A stretch of DNA of 13,773 bases from CAYXRK01 sp964467615 (GTDB lineage: Bacteria > Hydrogenedentota > Hydrogenedentia > Hydrogenedentales > GCA-2746185), in assembly GCA_964467615.1 (NCBI GenBank), contig CAYXRK010000126.1:1-13773 (forward strand). Reading direction: 5' to 3'. This document shows positions 1-7,293 of this stretch, one piece after another. A program made the position numbers and the translations under genes. Below the pieces are notes generated by a model. The model was not told where the DNA came from. It worked only from the letters and a program-made list of their open reading frames with translations, and searched no databases. Every line of letters begins with the position of its first letter. The first letter of the stretch is position 1.

Positions 1-49
1 TTAAACCAAAGGAGGGGGATTGCTGGCGCAAGCGGTCTGGTATTTTCAT
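1..49 (-). CDS. possible first codons of the gene downstream of argH (partial)
   Basis: On the minus strand an ATG at 49-47 opens a frame that runs without a stop to the window edge (about 16 codons, beginning MKIPDRLRQQ). It lies 36 bp beyond the argH stop, in the same direction, so it could be the next gene of the arg operon. No convincing ribosome binding site precedes it and the peptide is too short to identify. It may be chance. Confidence 0.2.
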   Translation of the reverse strand, partial: MKIPDRLRQQSPSFGL

Positions 50-60
50 CGTTTCAGGGT

Positions 61-75
61 GTGCCCGAAGGGCAC
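61..75 (-). other. short perfect hairpin after argH
   Basis: GTGCCC and GGGCAC form a perfect 6-bp stem around a 3-base loop, 10 bases past the argH stop. No run of T follows on the minus strand, so it is not a standard intrinsic terminator. It might be a weak processing or pausing site, or chance. Confidence 0.3.
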
Positions 76-85
76 GTGGCAACTC

Positions 86-1471
86 CTAGGGCAGACGCTG
101 CCGGGCGCGACGAAGGGCTTGGCGCACGCGCGTTCGCGCGGTGCCGCCGATAGTTTTCCGGGCGGCGACGATGGCCTCTGGTGTTAATAGCGCGAAGACG
201 TCTTCTTCGAAGAGAACGCTGATCTGTTTGAAGTCGACAAGCGTCAAATCGGAGAAGCGGCATTTCTGCCGTATGCACCGCAGCACGAGATGGCCGATCG
301 CGTCGTGCGCCTCGCGGAACGGCGTCCCTTTTCGCGCGAGGTAGTCGGCGAGATCGGTGGCTTCGAGGAACCCGTGTTCGGTGGCGCGGAGCATGTTGTC
401 CCGGTCCACGCGGACGCTCGATAGCATGCGCGTCACGACGGCGAGGCACAGTTGGAGCGTGTCCGACGCGTCGAATACCGGCGGCTTGTCCTCCTGCATG
501 TCCCGGTTATAGGTCATCGGCAGGCCCTTCATCAGCGTCAACAGCGCGACAAGGCTGCCGTACACCCGGCCGGTCTTGCCGCGGACGAGTTCGGCCACGT
601 CCGGGTTCTTCTTCTGCGGCATGATGCTCGACCCGGTGGTAAACGCATCGCCAATCTCGATAAAACCGAACTCGGGCGTCGACCACAGGACCAGTTCCTC
701 GCAGAACCGGGACAGGTGCATCATCGCAATAGAGGCGTTTGAACAAAACTCAATGAGGTAGTCACGGTCGGACACGGCGTCCATCGAGTTGGCCGACACA
801 CCGTCGAAACCAAGCTCGTCCGCCACTTGTTTCCGGTTAATCGGATGCGGCGTGCCGGCCAAGGCGGCGGACCCGAGAGGCAAAATGTTCACCCGTTTCC
901 GCATTTCGCTGAACCGGGCGCGATCGCGTTCCGCCATTTCGCAATACGCGTGAAGATGATGCGCGAGCAACACCGGTTGCGCGTGTTGCATGTGCGTGTA
1001 GCCCGGGAGGATGACGTCCAAATGTGCCTCGGCCATGTCGAGCAAGCCGCGCTGAAACTCCGCGAGCAGCCGCACAATGGCGTCAATCTGGTCACGCAGC
1101 CAGAGCCGCGTGTCCGTCGCGCACTGGTCGTTACGGCTGCGGGCGGTGTGTAGACGTTTACCGGCTTCACCGATGCGCTGGGCCAATTCGGCCTCGATGT
1201 TCATATGCACGTCTTCGAGGGAAATGTTCCAGGTGAACGCCCCTGCCTCGATGTCCTTCGCGATGGACTTCAGCCCGGCGATAATCTTCCGCGCGTCGGC
1301 CTTCGAGATGATTCCCTGATCGCCCAGCATCCGCGCGTGGGCGATGCTCCCGCGGATGTCCCACGGCGCGAGGCGCGCATCGAACGAGACCGATTCGGTC
1401 AGCCGTTCGACGAGTTCGTCCGTCGCGGCCTCGAAGCGGCCTCCCCAGGATTTCTTGCCGGGCGCGGGCAT
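86..1471 (-). CDS. argH: argininosuccinate lyase
   Basis: Catalyses the last step of arginine biosynthesis, cleaving argininosuccinate to arginine and fumarate in the cytoplasm. The 461-residue length is normal for the family. The N-terminus carries the typical KKSWGGRFE start (residues 6-14). HTARSRNDQ lies near residues 108-116, the region of the catalytic His is TH at 159-160, and the fumarase/aspartase superfamily signature GSSIMPQKKNPD lies at 280-291 with the catalytic Ser in its SS pair. The ATG lies 3 bp after the argG TAG. There is no strong ribosome binding site, so translation is probably coupled to argG. It is the last recognisable gene of the argDFGH cluster. Assignment is secure because motif, length and neighbours agree. 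Confidence 0.97.
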   Translation of the reverse strand: MPAPGKKSWGGRFEAATDELVERLTESVSFDARLAPWDIRGSIAHARMLGDQGIISKADARKIIAGLKSIAKDIEAGAFTWNISLEDVHMNIEAELAQRIGEAGKRLHTARSRNDQCATDTRLWLRDQIDAIVRLLAEFQRGLLDMAEAHLDVILPGYTHMQHAQPVLLAHHLHAYCEMAERDRARFSEMRKRVNILPLGSAALAGTPHPINRKQVADELGFDGVSANSMDAVSDRDYLIEFCSNASIAMMHLSRFCEELVLWSTPEFGFIEIGDAFTTGSSIMPQKKNPDVAELVRGKTGRVYGSLVALLTLMKGLPMTYNRDMQEDKPPVFDASDTLQLCLAVVTRMLSSVRVDRDNMLRATEHGFLEATDLADYLARKGTPFREAHDAIGHLVLRCIRQKCRFSDLTLVDFKQISVLFEEDVFALLTPEAIVAARKTIGGTARTRVRQALRRARQRLP

Positions 1472-1474
1472 GGG

Positions 1475-2677
1475 CTAGAGCCCGGCGTTCTTGCGGACGC
1501 GCATCCGGAGCGCGTTGAGCCGGATGAACGCGCCGGCGTCGCTTTGCCGGTAAGCGCCCTCGTCTTCCTCGAAGGTCGTGATCTTTTCGTCGTAGAGCGA
1601 CTTCGGCGCCCGCCGTCCCGCAACGATACAACTGCCCTTGTAAAGCTTGATCCGCGCGGTGCCGGTCACGTCTTCCTGGCTCTTGTTCACGAACGCCATC
1701 AATGCGGCCATTTCCGGCGAATACCAGAAGCCGTTGTAGATGAGTTGGGCGATTTTCGGCGACAGTTGGTCGCGCTGGAGCATCACCTCGCGATCCATCG
1801 TGATGGACTCGACGGCCCGCCGCGCCGCGTACAGCACGGTTCCGCCCGGCGTTTCGTACACCCCGCGCGACTTCATCCCGACGAACCGGTTCTCGACGAG
1901 GTCCACCCGGCCCACGCCATTTGCGCCCGCGATGGTATTCAACTTCGCAAGCAGGTTCGCCGGAGAGAGGCGCTTCCCGTCCACAGCGACGGGCGTACCG
2001 GCTTCGAAATCGATCTCGACATACGTCGGCGAATCCGGCGCTTTGGCGGGGTCGGTCGTCAACACAAACATGTCGGCGGGAGGTTCGGCCCAAGGGTCTT
2101 CGAGAATCCCGCCTTCAAACGACAAGTGCAACAGGTTCCGATCCATCGAATAGGGCTTCGCCTTGGTCGTCGGGACCTCGATGCCGTGCTTCTCGGCGTA
2201 GTCCATCAGCGCAGTGCGGCTGTTCAGGTCCCACTCGCGCCACGGGGCGATGATGCGGATGTTCGGCTCGAGGGCGTAATACGTCAGCTCGAAACGCACC
2301 TGGTCGTTGCCCTTGCCGGTCGCGCCGTGCGAAACCGCGTCCCCGCGTTCCTTGCGCAGCACGTCGATCTGTGCCTTGGCGATGAGCGGTCGCGCAACGC
2401 TGGTCCCGAGCAGATAGCTGCCCTCGTAGATCGCGTTGGCCCGCATCGCCGGGAACACGAAATCGCGGACGAACTCCTCCTTCAGGTCCTCGACGTACAC
2501 CGCGCACGCCCCCGTTGCGACGGCTTTTTTCCGCGCAGGCTCGGTCTCCTCGCCTTGGCCCAGGTCCGCCACGAACGCGACCACGTCCGCCTTGTAGGTC
2601 TCCTGCAGCCACTTCAGGATGATCGAGGTATCGAGTCCCCCCGAATAAGCCAATACGATCTTCTTTACGTCAGACAT
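1475..2677 (-). CDS. argG: argininosuccinate synthase
   Basis: Joins citrulline and aspartate using ATP to make argininosuccinate. The protein has 400 residues, the usual size. The ATP-binding P-loop-like motif AYSGGLDTS is at residues 10-18, and the family signature YEGSYLLGTSVARPLIA at 84-100. The frame is open to an ATG at 2698, but the start at 2677 (MSDVKKIVLAYSGG) is preferred. It matches family N-termini and is preceded by AGGAGAGG at good spacing, while the longer form would include part of the intergenic palindromic repeat. It lies after argF with a gap of about 120 bp and 3 bp before argH. Confidence 0.97.
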   Translation of the reverse strand: MSDVKKIVLAYSGGLDTSIILKWLQETYKADVVAFVADLGQGEETEPARKKAVATGACAVYVEDLKEEFVRDFVFPAMRANAIYEGSYLLGTSVARPLIAKAQIDVLRKERGDAVSHGATGKGNDQVRFELTYYALEPNIRIIAPWREWDLNSRTALMDYAEKHGIEVPTTKAKPYSMDRNLLHLSFEGGILEDPWAEPPADMFVLTTDPAKAPDSPTYVEIDFEAGTPVAVDGKRLSPANLLAKLNTIAGANGVGRVDLVENRFVGMKSRGVYETPGGTVLYAARRAVESITMDREVMLQRDQLSPKIAQLIYNGFWYSPEMAALMAFVNKSQEDVTGTARIKLYKGSCIVAGRRAPKSLYDEKITTFEEDEGAYRQSDAGAFIRLNALRMRVRKNAGL

Positions 2678-2696
2678 TCCCTCTCCTAAAAATGTC

Positions 2697-2716
2697 ATTC
2701 CTGCGAAGGCAGGAAT
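2697..2716. repeat. palindromic intergenic repeat (ATTCCTGC-GAAG-GCAGGAAT)
   Basis: A perfect 8-bp inverted repeat with a GAAG loop, flanked by AATGTC on the left and CTGG on the right. The layout AATGTCATTC...GAATCT matches a class of short dispersed palindromes found between genes in many bacteria. A diverged relative lies at 8232-8260 in this window. It sits between argF and argG and could form a hairpin in the operon mRNA. Confidence 0.7.
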
Positions 2717-2768
2717 CTGGAATGAGCCCCAGGACTCCCGCGCCGGCAGCCCTAAATCTCAACCCAAG

Positions 2769-2796
2769 TTGAACCTTGAACTCCGAACGTTGAACT
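2769..2796. repeat. 7-bp tandem repeat, four units (consensus TTGAACn)
   Basis: Four consecutive heptamers can be read: TTGAACC, TTGAACT, CCGAACG, TTGAACT. The array ends 2 bases before the argF stop codon. A three-unit version lies at 12951-12971 between the two acyl-CoA dehydrogenases. The function is unknown; it looks like a dispersed intergenic microsatellite of this genome. Confidence 0.75.
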
Positions 2797-2798
2797 CT

Positions 2799-3701
2799 TC
2801 AGGCCATCAACTCGACCATGACCGCCTTTTGCGCGTGCAAGCGGTTCTCGGCCTGATCAAATACGACGGACCTCTCGCTTTCGATTACCTCATTCGTTAC
2901 TTCCTCGCCCCGGTGGGCGGGAAGACAATGCATGAAAACCGCATCCGGCTTCGCGAGTGCCATCAAGGCCGCGTTCACTTGGAACGGTGCGAACACCCGC
3001 TTCCGAGCCTCGGTCTCGCTCTCCTGACCCATGCTCGCCCAAACGTCCGTATATACCGCGTCCGCCCCCCGGACTGCCTCCTCCGGACGGTGGACCACCT
3101 TCAGCGAACCCTTCGTGCGCCGGAGCGCCGTGTCCCAAATGTCCTTCTCCACCTCGTAGCCCTCGGGACAGGCCAACGTCAAGTCTATCGCCGCGTGCAT
3201 CGTCAGGTTCGCCCACGACGCGCACATGTTGTTGCCATCGCCGACGAACGCGACCTTGAGGCCGTCCAGTCGCCCTTTGTGATCGAGCAGCGTCTGCGCA
3301 TCGGCAAGCACCTGACAGGGATGCAGCTTGTTCGTTAAGGCGTTGATCACCGGCACGGAACTGTACTCCGCCAACTCGACAATGGCCTCGTGGCTGTGCG
3401 TGCGCGCGATAATGCCGTCGACCCATCTTTCGAGATTTCGGGCGACATCCGGTATGGATTCGCGTTTGCCTAGGATGTCTTCGACGAAGATCGAGCGGCA
3501 TCCAAGCTGAAACGCACCTGTTTCAAAAGTGATTCGCGTGCGAAGACTGGGCTTCTCAAAGATAAGAATTAGAGTTTTACCCCGCAGCGGTCGATATTCC
3601 TCACCCCTGTTTCGTTTTTGTTTCAGGTCGCCTGCGACTTGGAGGACGTGATGCACCGATTCCGTCGGCCAGTCCGCAAGTGAGATGAGATCGGAGGGCA
3701 T
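2799..3701 (-). CDS. argF: ornithine carbamoyltransferase
   Basis: Transfers the carbamoyl group of carbamoyl phosphate to ornithine, giving citrulline. The protein has 300 residues, typical for the family. The carbamoyl-phosphate binding motif SLRTR is at residues 52-56, HPCQ at 127-130, the ornithine loop DVWASMGQE at 219-227, and HCLPAHRGEEV at 258-268. These point to ornithine rather than acetylornithine or aspartate carbamoyltransferase. The ATG at 3701 overlaps the argD stop by one base (TGATG), which indicates translational coupling. The gene after it, argG, uses the citrulline product. Confidence 0.97.
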   Translation of the reverse strand: MPSDLISLADWPTESVHHVLQVAGDLKQKRNRGEEYRPLRGKTLILIFEKPSLRTRITFETGAFQLGCRSIFVEDILGKRESIPDVARNLERWVDGIIARTHSHEAIVELAEYSSVPVINALTNKLHPCQVLADAQTLLDHKGRLDGLKVAFVGDGNNMCASWANLTMHAAIDLTLACPEGYEVEKDIWDTALRRTKGSLKVVHRPEEAVRGADAVYTDVWASMGQESETEARKRVFAPFQVNAALMALAKPDAVFMHCLPAHRGEEVTNEVIESERSVVFDQAENRLHAQKAVMVELMA

Positions 3702-4933
3702 CAGACCGATTGAAGCGCGTCGTCGAACGCGGCGACCACCTTGTCGGCGTCGGACGGCGTAACGATGAGCGGCGGTACGAACCGCACGACGTTCGGCCCG
3801 GCGGGTCCGCAGACAATCCGCCGATCAAGCATGGCGTCGATCACGGGGCCGACGGGCTTCGAAAGCTCAACGCCGATCATCAGGCCCTTGCCACGAACAT
3901 CGACGATCTGCTCGTGCTTCGTGGCCAGCGCCTTCAACTCCGCGCGAAAATAGTCGCCCGTCCTGGCGACGCTATCGAGGAATCCCGGCGCGGTCATCTG
4001 ATCCACTACGGCGCCCGCCGCCGCCGTCACCAGGAAATTGCCGCCAAAGGTGCTCGCGTGCATTCCCGGATCGAACCCCGACGCCGCCTCCTCCGTACAC
4101 CCCATCGCCCCGATGGGAATCCCGTTTCCAAGTCCTTTGGCCAGGGTCATAATGTCCGGCGTAACGCCTGCGTGTTCATGCGCGAAGAGCTTTCCCGTCC
4201 GCCCCATGCCCGTTTGGACTTCGTCCAGGATGAACAGCGCGCCCTTCTTGTCGCAGAGTTCCCGGACGCCCGCGATGTACCCGTCCGACGCTACCCGCAC
4301 GCCGCCTTCGCCCTGAATGACTTCGAGAATTACGGCCCCCACGTCCGCGGTAAACGCCTGCTCGAGCTCGTCGAGCTTGTCGTACGTGACGTGCTTGAAA
4401 CCCGGTAGCAGCGGCTCGAATCCTTCCTGATATTTCGGCTGGGCCGTGGCCGTCAGCGTGGCGTAGGTCCTGCCGTGGAACGAATGCTTGGCCGAGATAA
4501 TCGTCGGCTTCGGCGTACCCCTCTTGGCCCAATAGCGCCGCGCCAACTTGAATGCCGCCTCGTTCGCCTCCGCCCCGCTGTTGCAGAAGAACCACCGGTC
4601 CGCGAACGACGCCGCGCTCAGCTTCTCCGCAAGCCGGACCTGCGGCTCGATGTAGTACAAATTCGAAGTATGGACCAGCTTGCGCGCCTGCTCGGTTATC
4701 GCCTTGGTGACGGCCGGGTGGCAATGGCCCAGGCCCACCACCGCGATGCCGGCAAAGAAATCGAGGTATTCGTTGCCGTCGGCGTCCCACAGGCGCGCGC
4801 CCTCTCCACGGACAAAGGCCAACTTCCGCTGGCCATACGTATTCAGCACGTGCTGATCGTTGAGGGCCCGCAGGGCGTCCGTCTTCGAATGATCGACCCC
4901 CGGCTCCAATACCGCGCTCCCCTTGTTGGACAT
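3701..4933 (-). CDS. argD: acetylornithine aminotransferase
   Basis: PLP-dependent class III aminotransferase that interconverts N-acetylglutamate semialdehyde and N-acetylornithine. With the ATG at 4933 the protein has 410 residues. That start is preceded by GGGGAG at suitable spacing; an upstream in-frame ATG at 5002 would add a Trp/Arg-rich stretch unlike the family. Visible features are NSGAEANEAA at about 118-127, HGRT near 153, DEVQTGMGRTG at 237-247, and the PLP lysine K266 in TLAKGLGNG. It is the first gene of the cluster. Ornithine or succinylornithine aminotransferase is possible by sequence alone, but the overlap with argF supports argD. Confidence 0.95.
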   Translation of the reverse strand: MSNKGSAVLEPGVDHSKTDALRALNDQHVLNTYGQRKLAFVRGEGARLWDADGNEYLDFFAGIAVVGLGHCHPAVTKAITEQARKLVHTSNLYYIEPQVRLAEKLSAASFADRWFFCNSGAEANEAAFKLARRYWAKRGTPKPTIISAKHSFHGRTYATLTATAQPKYQEGFEPLLPGFKHVTYDKLDELEQAFTADVGAVILEVIQGEGGVRVASDGYIAGVRELCDKKGALFILDEVQTGMGRTGKLFAHEHAGVTPDIMTLAKGLGNGIPIGAMGCTEEAASGFDPGMHASTFGGNFLVTAAAGAVVDQMTAPGFLDSVARTGDYFRAELKALATKHEQIVDVRGKGLMIGVELSKPVGPVIDAMLDRRIVCGPAGPNVVRFVPPLIVTPSDADKVVAAFDDALQSV

Positions 4934-4949
4934 CGTCGGCTCCCCTTCC

Positions 4950-4965
4950 CACGACCGTTGTCGTG
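4950..4965. other. inverted repeat in the argD leader
   Basis: CACGAC-CGTT-GTCGTG is a perfect 6-bp inverted repeat with a 4-base loop, 16 bp upstream of the argD start. It could be an mRNA hairpin or a regulator site. It does not resemble the ArgR box of Proteobacteria. Confidence 0.3.
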
Positions 4966-5009
4966 TCGTTCGCAGGACTCGCCACCATCGCCAAGTCCGC
5001 AATTAAGAT

Positions 5010-5039
5010 ACTCTACTACCCGGTATGCGCAGTCGCCAA
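5010..5039 (-). promoter_or_regulatory. candidate promoter for the arg cluster
   Basis: On the minus strand TTGGCG (5039-5034) and TAGAGT (5015-5010) are separated by 18 bp, about 76 bp upstream of the argD start. Both are partial matches to sigma-70 boxes. The 126-bp gap between PIN1 and argD is the only obvious place for the operon promoter, but these particular boxes are weak. Confidence 0.25.
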
Positions 5040-5059
5040 TTCTGGCGCGAGGGTGCATA

Positions 5060-5461
5060 TCACGCCCGAAGCAGCGCTCGGAATCCCGCCTGGACGAAAT
5101 CTATGTCCGTCGTGAGCGCGTCTCGTAGTCCCCGCCGCTCCATGACAACGAACGAGGCGCAGTCGGTCAGCGACCAGTCCTTGTCCGATCGCTTTCGATA
5201 GAGTTGGAAACCGGCCTCGAATAATTCGTCGTTTATGGAGACTACAAGCATCGTGGGCTTGGCCCTGATCCATTCAACGAATTGCGCGGCCCCGCTCCGA
5301 TATCGAGGTGCTGAGAGTCCGTCGAGTAACTCGACAAGGACCCAAGTCGTTGTAACGATTGTTCCGCTATATTTCCGCGTGAAATCATGCGCACGATCAT
5401 GAGCATCATCACCTGCAACAGACAGCGCCAAAAAATACGAGGTGTCAGCGAATACCTGCAT
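5060..5461 (-). CDS. PIN-domain ribonuclease toxin, VapC-like (PIN1)
   Basis: A 133-residue PIN-domain protein, the size of VapC toxins, which cleave specific RNAs using Mg2+ held by a cluster of acidic residues. The expected residues are present: D6 in FADTSYFLAL, E44 in VLVELLDG, D100 in SLTDC, and D119/D121 in TTDIDFVQAGF. It starts at the ATG of a TGATG overlap with the antitoxin-like gene A1, the standard coupled antitoxin-toxin layout. About half of its residues are identical to PIN2 at 6886-7293. All acidic residues are intact, so it is probably an active nuclease. The RNA target is unknown. Confidence 0.9.
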   Translation of the reverse strand: MQVFADTSYFLALSVAGDDAHDRAHDFTRKYSGTIVTTTWVLVELLDGLSAPRYRSGAAQFVEWIRAKPTMLVVSINDELFEAGFQLYRKRSDKDWSLTDCASFVVMERRGLRDALTTDIDFVQAGFRALLRA

Positions 5462-5673
5462 CAGTATTTTTTCGGTGTTCCGTGAATATAGTGGTCGTGG
5501 TTCGTCGCGAAGTCAGGCGGCAGACCCTTGAATATTCCGGAGAATTGGAGCAACTCTTCTCCAAGCGTTTTCTCCGCCTCTTCCACAACCACCCGCACGC
5601 GGCACCCTTCGGGAAAGTTCGTACCATTGTCCAACACCACCGCGCCATTAACGATTTTGCCGGTCGCTTCCAT
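5461..5673 (-). CDS. VapB-like antitoxin partner of PIN1 (copy A1)
   Basis: A 70-residue protein directly upstream of PIN1 and coupled to it by TGATG. It has a short beta-rich N-terminus (GKIVNGAVVLDNG, PEGCRVRV), similar in style to AbrB/DUF104-like antitoxins. A variable middle follows, then a conserved tail, NHDHYIHGTPKKY at 58-70. Sibling copies A2 and A3 have the same length and tail. The ATG at 5673 is preceded by GGAGGTG; a longer frame from 5730 would run through the promoter. The role as antitoxin is inferred from size, position and pairing. The conserved tail may be what binds the toxin. Confidence 0.8.
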   Translation of the reverse strand: MEATGKIVNGAVVLDNGTNFPEGCRVRVVVEEAEKTLGEELLQFSGIFKGLPPDFATNHDHYIHGTPKKY

Positions 5674-5700
5674 CAGAGACACCTCCAACCACACGATCGA

Positions 5701-5729
5701 ATTATGCCCTTTCGCGCACACCGCCGCCA
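5701..5729 (-). promoter_or_regulatory. shared-type promoter upstream of A1
   Basis: On the minus strand TGGCGG (5729-5724), a 17-bp spacer, and CATAAT (5706-5701), which matches the -10 consensus at five of six positions. The -10 box ends 27 bp before the A1 start. The same arrangement, with identical spacing, precedes A2 and A3. Confidence 0.6.
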
Positions 5730-5772
5730 CCTCGCGTCACTCGCGATGTAGATCAGCGCGGCGCTGCTTCGT

Positions 5773-6111
5773 TTAGCCTTCGATGCCCTGCAAATAGGCG
5801 CTCGCGGCGTTTCGCAATCGAGCAACGTCCGTCAACAATGTCTTCCATACCTCGTCCAAGTCCACGCCGAAATACTGGTGGACGACTACATTTCGCATGC
5901 CCACGACGTCCGCCCACGGAATTTCTTGCATGGCCTCCAAAGTTCGCGCGGAGAGTCCCCGGGCGGCCTCGCCGATGATCTGGAGGTGGTGTAAAGCCCA
6001 CACCTGTTCCACCTCTTGGGCCGAAAACTCTGCATAGGAAGCAGGCAAACGCTGTTCGATCTTCTCGATGGCTTCAAGTATGTCGAGTAACCGATCTCGA
6101 TCACTTCTCAC
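5773..6111 (-). CDS. hepT: HEPN-domain ribonuclease toxin, HepT-like (DUF86)
   Basis: A 112-residue all-helical protein of the HEPN/DUF86 type. It carries the RX4HXY nuclease motif as R73-NVVV-H78-Q-Y80, and LHHLQIIGEAA at about 40-50 fits the family. HepT proteins cut RNA and are silenced when the paired MntA nucleotidyltransferase adds AMP to the motif tyrosine (established for Shewanella). The start is GTG at 6111, overlapping the mntA stop as GTGA. The motif is complete, so activity is expected. The pair stands behind the orphan antitoxin A2, which is unusual. Confidence 0.88.
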   Translation of the reverse strand: MRSDRDRLLDILEAIEKIEQRLPASYAEFSAQEVEQVWALHHLQIIGEAARGLSARTLEAMQEIPWADVVGMRNVVVHQYFGVDLDEVWKTLLTDVARLRNAASAYLQGIEG

Positions 6112-6401
6112 AACGGCACTGCCTCGTGCAACACGCGATTTTTGACTCGCGGCCGTAGTCCCTTGTCGCTGATCACGTCCACGCGGCGGCCCAGGAATTG
6201 GGAGAGTTCTCGAATTAAGGCGCTGTGGGTGAGGAGTGTCGCGGTGTCGTCAAACCGGACGAGAATATCGATGTCGCTATTCTCGTCATCTTCGCCGCGC
6301 GCGACGGACCCGAAAACGCGTAGGTCGTGGGCCCCGTAGCGAGCGGAAAGGGACATTAAATCGGCTTTTTTGGCCTTGAGCGCCTGCAGTAGTGGATTCA
6401 T
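6108..6401 (-). CDS. mntA: MNT-type nucleotidyltransferase antitoxin, MntA-like
   Basis: A 97-residue minimal nucleotidyltransferase of the DNA polymerase beta fold. The catalytic motif is G31-S32 followed by D43-x-D45 (GSVARGEDDENSDIDILV), with a third acidic residue at D75 in RRVDVIS. In known pairs the enzyme AMPylates the HEPN toxin and so acts as antitoxin. It overlaps hepT by 4 bp. Its ATG at 6401 lies only 9 bp after the stop of A2, with a weak purine-rich site upstream (GAAGAAG), so it is probably expressed from the A2 promoter. Confidence 0.88.
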   Translation of the reverse strand: MNPLLQALKAKKADLMSLSARYGAHDLRVFGSVARGEDDENSDIDILVRFDDTATLLTHSALIRELSQFLGRRVDVISDKGLRPRVKNRVLHEAVPL

Positions 6402-6410
6402 GTTAGAAGC

Positions 6411-6623
6411 TCAATACTTCTTCGGTGTTCCGTGGATGTAGTGGTCGTGGTTGAGCGAGAAGTCCGGCGGTAACCCCTTAAGGATGCCGGCAAATTCCAT
6501 CATTTCGTCCGCTAAAGTCGGTAGATCCAGCACTGCAATCACCCGGACACGGCTCCCCTCTGGAAGAGACGCGCCGTTGTCTAGCACCACAGCGCCGTTC
6601 ACAATTTTGCCTGTCGCTACCAT
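6411..6623 (-). CDS. orphan VapB-like antitoxin (copy A2) with no PIN partner
   Basis: A 70-residue paralogue of A1 and A3 with the same N-terminus (ATGKIVNGAVVLDNG) and tail (NHDHYIHGTPKKY). The middle, residues 30-46, differs most from the other copies. The start at 6623 has GGAGGTG six bases upstream. Unlike A1 and A3 it is followed by mntA/hepT after 9 bp instead of a PIN gene, and its stop codon does not form TGATG. It may neutralise a PIN toxin from another copy, or act as a repressor for the mntA/hepT operon. Both ideas are inference. Confidence 0.8.
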   Translation of the reverse strand: MVATGKIVNGAVVLDNGASLPEGSRVRVIAVLDLPTLADEMMEFAGILKGLPPDFSLNHDHYIHGTPKKY

Positions 6624-6650
6624 GGGAAGCACCTCCACCTACACCGCCAA

Positions 6651-6679
6651 ATTATGCGCTTTCCTCTATGCCGTCGCCA
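6651..6679 (-). promoter_or_regulatory. shared-type promoter upstream of A2
   Basis: TGGCGA (6679-6674), a 17-bp spacer, and CATAAT (6656-6651) on the minus strand. The -10 box is 27 bp from the A2 start, exactly as in copies A1 and A3. It probably drives A2-mntA-hepT. Confidence 0.6.
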
Positions 6680-6732
6680 CCTCGTCAACTTCGACAGTGT
6701 GTTAGACGGTCGGCGTCGCGGCCCTGATAACT

Positions 6733-6903
6733 ATGAAAAATTTCGCCTACCGAATCGTTCTGCAAACGGAACCCGAAGGCGGGTTCACCGTCACCGTCCC
6801 GGCGCTGCCGGGGGTGGTCACGTGGGGTGAAGACTTCGAGCATGCGCTTGCCATGGTGGAGGAAGCCATTCAGTGCATGTTGCTCTCACTTGCGGATGAT
6901 TAA
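6733..6903 (+). CDS. orphan, shortened HicB-like antitoxin
   Basis: A 56-residue frame on the opposite strand from the rest of the island. It has the HicB N-terminal fold pattern: MKNFAYRIVLQ, EGGFTVTVPALPGVVTWG at about 15-32, then a helix EHALAMVEEAI at 36-46. Intact relatives usually continue past LADD with a GE-type stretch. Here a stop follows at once, at the point where the frame runs into the 3' end of PIN2 (18-bp overlap). No HicA toxin gene is visible on either side and there is no clear ribosome binding site. It is probably a remnant cut by the arrival of the A3-PIN2 module, though some short HicB proteins stand alone. Confidence 0.7.
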   Translation: MKNFAYRIVLQTEPEGGFTVTVPALPGVVTWGEDFEHALAMVEEAIQCMLLSLADD

Positions 6904-7293
6904 CGGCGCAGTGAATCCCGCCTGCACGAAGTCGCGATCCAACGTCAGGGCAACGTGTATGCCCTTTCGTCGCATGATAGCGAATGAAACGCAATCGGTG
7001 AGAGACCATTCCTTGTCCAAACGCCGCTTGTACAGTTCACAAGCCTCCTGGTGTAGGCCAATATCCAACGGAACAATTTGGACCCCGGGATCCTCGATCA
7101 AGGAATCGACGAACAACACGGCCTTTCGACGCCACGCGAACGAAGAAAGCCCGTCAAGGATTTCCGTTACGATCCACGCTGACGTAACAATTGTACCGCG
7201 ATAACTGCGGGCGTAGTCTTCCGCTTTGCCGTGCGCGCGATCATTCCTCATTAACAATGCGAGAAAATACGAGGTGTCCCCGAAGACTTCCAC
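6886..7293 (-). CDS. PIN-domain ribonuclease toxin, VapC-like (PIN2)
   Basis: A paralogue of PIN1 with the same catalytic set: D6 in FGDTSYFLAL, E44 in IVTEILDG, D100 in SLTDC, and D119/D121 in LDRDFVQAGF. I place the start at the GTG at 7293, giving 135 residues that align from residue 1 with PIN1. The frame stays open to an ATG at 7437, but that would lie deep inside the A3 gene. The start overlaps A3 by 43 bp because A3 has lost its stop at this point. The tail after QAGF differs from PIN1 (TAPLIIRK) and is partly antisense to the HicB-like gene, as expected for a recombination joint. Confidence 0.85.
   Translation of the reverse strand: MEVFGDTSYFLALLMRNDRAHGKAEDYARSYRGTIVTSAWIVTEILDGLSSFAWRRKAVLFVDSLIEDPGVQIVPLDIGLHQEACELYKRRLDKEWSLTDCVSFAIMRRKGIHVALTLDRDFVQAGFTAPLIIRK

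Noticed and set aside
1205..2689. Long plus-strand open frame of 494 codons opposite argG and argH
   Set aside because: It lies antisense to two clearly recognised genes, its product is rich in Arg, His and Pro with no domain I can see, and it follows from the high GC of the coding strand.
2678..2698. Upstream ATG for argG
   Set aside because: It would precede the good ribosome binding site AGGAGAGG and add seven residues that are partly repeat sequence.
4934..5059. ArgR-type operator before argD
   Set aside because: No pair resembling TGAAT-N4-ATTCA is visible. The 6-bp inverted repeat at 4950-4965 is unlike it.
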